From Telopea speciosissima (lineage: Eukaryota > Streptophyta > Magnoliopsida > Proteales > Proteaceae): DNA of 64,000 bases. The position numbers and the translations under genes were made by a program. The stretch spans positions 9,251,563-9,315,562 of the forward strand of contig NC_057922.1 in the NCBI RefSeq assembly GCF_018873765.1. Direction: 5' to 3'. Every line of letters starts with the position of its first letter. Position 1 is the stretch's first letter. Below, piece by piece: positions 62,401-64,000 of the stretch. The notes under the pieces were generated by a model. The model had not been told where the DNA came from and did not search any database. It saw only the letters and a list, made by a program, of their open reading frames with translations.

Positions 62401-63041
62401 CTGTAAATCTAAAACCACCACAAAAGAATTGAAGGCAAAAGCTAAAAGCTCCAACAGTGTAGACTTAAGGTAAAACAATTGTTCTTCCTTCTTCATGTAG
62501 GAAGTTGTGAAGTATCTCATAATATATTACCAGAACTACATTAGTTTATGTGAGTGAATAAACTTCACACACCAGCGCACAAAGGCCACAAAAAAAAAAT
62601 ACTGAAATTAATGGAAGAATAGATGAGAAATTGTAGGAAATACCAAATTACAGGAAGTTAGAAACAGTAGAGCGAAAAACTTTCAAAAACAAACAAAACA
62701 GAAAATGAGACATGTTGGTCTTCCCTCAGCGTATTTATCAGTACCAGGTAAATTAAGAGAAGAGAAAAGAAAAGGTAAACTAACAATTAGTTGTTTTCAC
62801 TCACTGGTGGCAGTGGACGCCGTCTAACAGTTGCACCAAACAGTTCACCTGCTTGGGTTTTTTCTGGAAATGAGTCAACAATTGGACAATCATCACTCCT
62901 TCTACTCACTGATTTTCGCCTCCCTTCCTTCAAGTCATTTTGTAGAAATTTTTGTTGTGATGCTTGTGAAGATGCAGGTGATCCACTAGCAGAGGTCTCA
63001 CTATCAGCTCCAGGTGATAATCCACTAAGTTGCTCAGGCTT
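53470..63041 (-). CDS. KIN-7 family kinesin, stalk and tail exons (motor lies beyond the right edge)
   Basis: Plant KIN-7 (MKRP-like) kinesins are plus-end microtubule motors with long coiled-coil tails. Exons: 62805-63041, 59608-59748, 59388-59513, 58355-58405, 58196-58243, 57804-58109, 56934-57683, 56407-56496. All are GT-AG and phase 0, giving 583 residues. Landmarks: SETSASGSPASSQ, GRRKSVSRR, FPEKTQAGELF, the heptad exon QMDLLREQVKMLAGEVALC, EMRETILLLREQFNSLL, AAEVETLKQEKVRLTEEKDG, KELAAAAAVELKNLAEEVTR, LENELASMWVLVAKMKK, and the tail LEELQNFHVEAITKICHAK. There is no RING finger, unlike some KIN-7 members. The last exon is uncertain: the best candidate is 53470-53490 (VMIGCS, stop), after acceptor TGTATTGCAG and with AATAAA about 215 bp downstream (53248-53253). 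The motor domain should lie beyond 64000. Confidence 0.9.
55763..55930 (-). mobile_element. Au-type SINE in the last KIN-7 intron
   Basis: On the minus strand: AGAGGGCAGACCTTGATGC, GGTCACGGGTTCAAATCGGG, AACAGCCTCTCCGCGAAGC, GACTGCGTACATTATGACCC and CAGTGGCGGCAGCCTCATGC, with a short T-rich end. Near full length, about 165 bp. No clear target duplication, since the left flank is A-rich. Confidence 0.9.
58855..58998 (+). mobile_element. Au-type SINE in KIN-7 intron, with long target duplication
   Basis: GGTAAGGTTGCTCCAGTGTG, GTGGTCATGGGTCGAGTC, AACAGCCTCTCTGCGAAAGC, GTACATTATGACCCTCCCC and CCGCAGTGGCGGGAGCCTCG. Flanked by a perfect 28-bp direct repeat (58827-58854 and 58999-59026), so it is the youngest copy in the window. 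Confidence 0.93.
59149..59308. repeat. Perfect 32-bp inverted repeat in a KIN-7 intron
   Basis: Arms 59149-59180 (starting AAACAATACAGAGCTAACAA) and 59277-59308 are exact reverse complements around a 96-bp loop. The loop itself has a smaller GTGCAGGTG...CACTTGCAC-like pairing. No transposon family is assigned. Confidence 0.85.
60302..60332. repeat. G-run and (GA)n microsatellite
   Basis: AAAGGGGGGGGGAGAAAG followed by about ten GA units, just left of the foldback element. Similar GA tracts occur at about 17779 and 51611. Confidence 0.9.
60419..61633. mobile_element. 1.2-kb Mutator-like foldback element in KIN-7 intron
   Basis: Two long inverted arms (about 60419-60940 and 61085-61633) pair over most of their length; for example AAGATTTATGGAATTTTTAG against CTAAAAATTCCATAAATCTT. 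Ends are rich in CTCGGCGAGATCTCG-type words. A perfect 9-bp flanking repeat, TAAGAAAGC (60410-60418 and 61634-61642), marks the insertion. There is no coding capacity. The arms have diverged by roughly a tenth. Confidence 0.88.
61804..61968. mobile_element. Inverted-repeat MITE, copy 3 (best preserved)
   Basis: 165 bp, beginning GGGAAAAAGAACTCTG and ending CAGAGAACCACTTCCC, with arms of about 67 bp (GCCTACGCCAGCGCTCCCATG and inverse). A perfect 9-bp duplication TTAAAGAAT lies at 61795-61803 and 61969-61977, placing it with Mutator-type MITEs. Two relatives lie at 41010 and 41317. Confidence 0.92.
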
Positions 63042-63474
63042 CTGCACAAGAAGTACATCAATAAGTGTTCAAGAGTCCCAATCAGTTAGGCATGACAGAT
63101 CAGCTCTGACACAGACTGAACAGACCAAGTGAACAAGACACAGCAGTTGGGGGGTGAGGGAGAAATGAGGCTGATGATTAAGCATAAGTTTATAAGAAAC
63201 AATCTTGTTGGAATAAACTAATAACAAATATATGATGTCAAATGGTTAAACCCAGAGAATACAAAGAAACCAAATTCTTAACTTTTCATTGTATGGAGAA
63301 GCCAAGAGAAAATATTAAGTGATCTTTTCTCCCAGTTTTCTATTGGTGACCTAAATATTTAGTCAATAAAAAAAAGAAAAGAAACAAGTAAGAACCAGAA
63401 AGGCAGAAACAAAACACAAGGCTGCACAATGAGAACACTAATCAAACTCATATTCTGATTACAGGTTTACTACA

Positions 63475-64000
63475 TGTTGAAATAGGCTATTTACCCCGAT
63501 AGGGGTAATTAGTCCTAGTTGTATTATGATTTACCCTTCTTTTGTTTTCTCTTTTTTCTCTTTTTTCTGTTTTTCCCCCCCTCAGCCGATCTCTATTTTT
63601 GTATTCCTAGTTGGATTAGGAATTCCTAATAGGATTAGGCTGAGGTGGCATTCCTACTTCTACTGTGACTAATTGTAATTCAGTTTATTATAAATAAAGG
63701 GCCTGGATGATCTATTTTTATCATCTAAGCATTCAGTTCTACAGAGTTTTAACATGGTATCAGAGCAGAAACAGATCTAAGAAGAAGCTTTCAAGTTTTT
63801 CTCTGGTTTTTTCCTCTCCTCCCTCCCACGATTTCTGGTTTCTCCCTTCTCCATCACTCTCGGCTCCTCTCTTCCATTCAGGGCAGCACCTATGAGGTGA
63901 TCTAATGAAGATTTAGATGCTGTGCTTGCATTCACCTCATTGAAGATTTCAGTTTACTGGTGTTGCCTACTGCCGACAGGTTCCCTCCACCATTGGAGAT
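63475..64000 (+). mobile_element. Ty1/copia 5' LTR and start of the internal region (runs off the right edge)
   Basis: A 280-bp LTR (63475-63754) beginning TGTTGAAATAGGC and ending GAGTTTTAACA. It has a TATA-like TATAAATAAAG (about 63690) and is followed at once by TGGTATCAGAGC, the initiator-Met tRNA priming site usual for plant copia elements. Leader sequence then runs to the window end. It sits in the KIN-7 intron in the opposite orientation to the gene. Whether it is whole cannot be judged. Confidence 0.8.

Noticed and set aside
1-64000. CRISPR array, rRNA gene or bacterial-type operon
   Set aside because: No regularly spaced direct repeats or rRNA motifs; gene structure is plainly plant nuclear.

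Overview
This is a nuclear chromosome segment of a flowering plant. The evidence is AT-rich DNA, split genes with GT-AG introns of 0.1-3.6 kb, orthologues of plant housekeeping genes, and a heavy load of plant repeats: Au-type tRNA SINEs, Mutator-like inverted-repeat elements, an RTE LINE, Ty1/copia and Ty3/gypsy relics, and a mitochondrial DNA insert. The protein matches look eudicot, perhaps an early-diverging lineage, but the species cannot be fixed from the sequence. All intact genes read on the minus strand.

Layout. 1-7.4 kb: an LTR relic at the left edge, then the first four coding exons of VPS52 (GARP/EARP tethering subunit); the rest of VPS52 lies off the left edge or is lost. 7.4-10.2 kb: a foldback element and a decayed copy of mitochondrial cox3. 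10.2-14.6 kb: COX19 (twin Cx9C copper/COX assembly factor), 4 exons, 113 residues. 14.9-18.6 kb: exons of a gene I do not recognise, interrupted by a dead RTE LINE. 19.0-22.4 kb: two neighbouring long-TIR Mutator-like elements. The second has a perfect 9-bp target duplication and carries pieces of two unrelated host genes (a patatin-like phospholipase and a Nudix hydrolase), so it is a Pack-MULE. 23.4-39.0 kb: complete MTR4 RNA helicase (14 exons, 991 residues), including one 3.6-kb intron with a GC donor. 41-45 kb: two copies of a small inverted-repeat MITE, a coding-like exon of unknown identity, and a pseudogene of the mitochondrial RNA-editing factor SLG1. 45.2-47.7 kb: another Mutator-like terminus next to a broken DUF4408 gene piece, abutted by a gypsy fragment. 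47.7-53.1 kb: mostly repeat-derived DNA ending in the last exons of a nucellin-like aspartic protease with no catalytic part in view. 53.5-64 kb: the C-terminal stalk/tail half of a KIN-7 kinesin, whose introns hold SINEs, a 1.2-kb Mutator-like foldback, the third MITE copy and, at the right edge, a copia LTR.

The genes are housekeeping loci with no operon-like logic: RNA surveillance (MTR4), copper delivery to cytochrome oxidase (COX19), endosome-to-Golgi tethering (VPS52) and a kinesin. The most unusual material is the transposon biology: several Mutator-type inverted-repeat families, verified by 9-bp target duplications, one of which has fused fragments of two genes. No CRISPR array, rRNA or stand-alone tRNA gene was seen.
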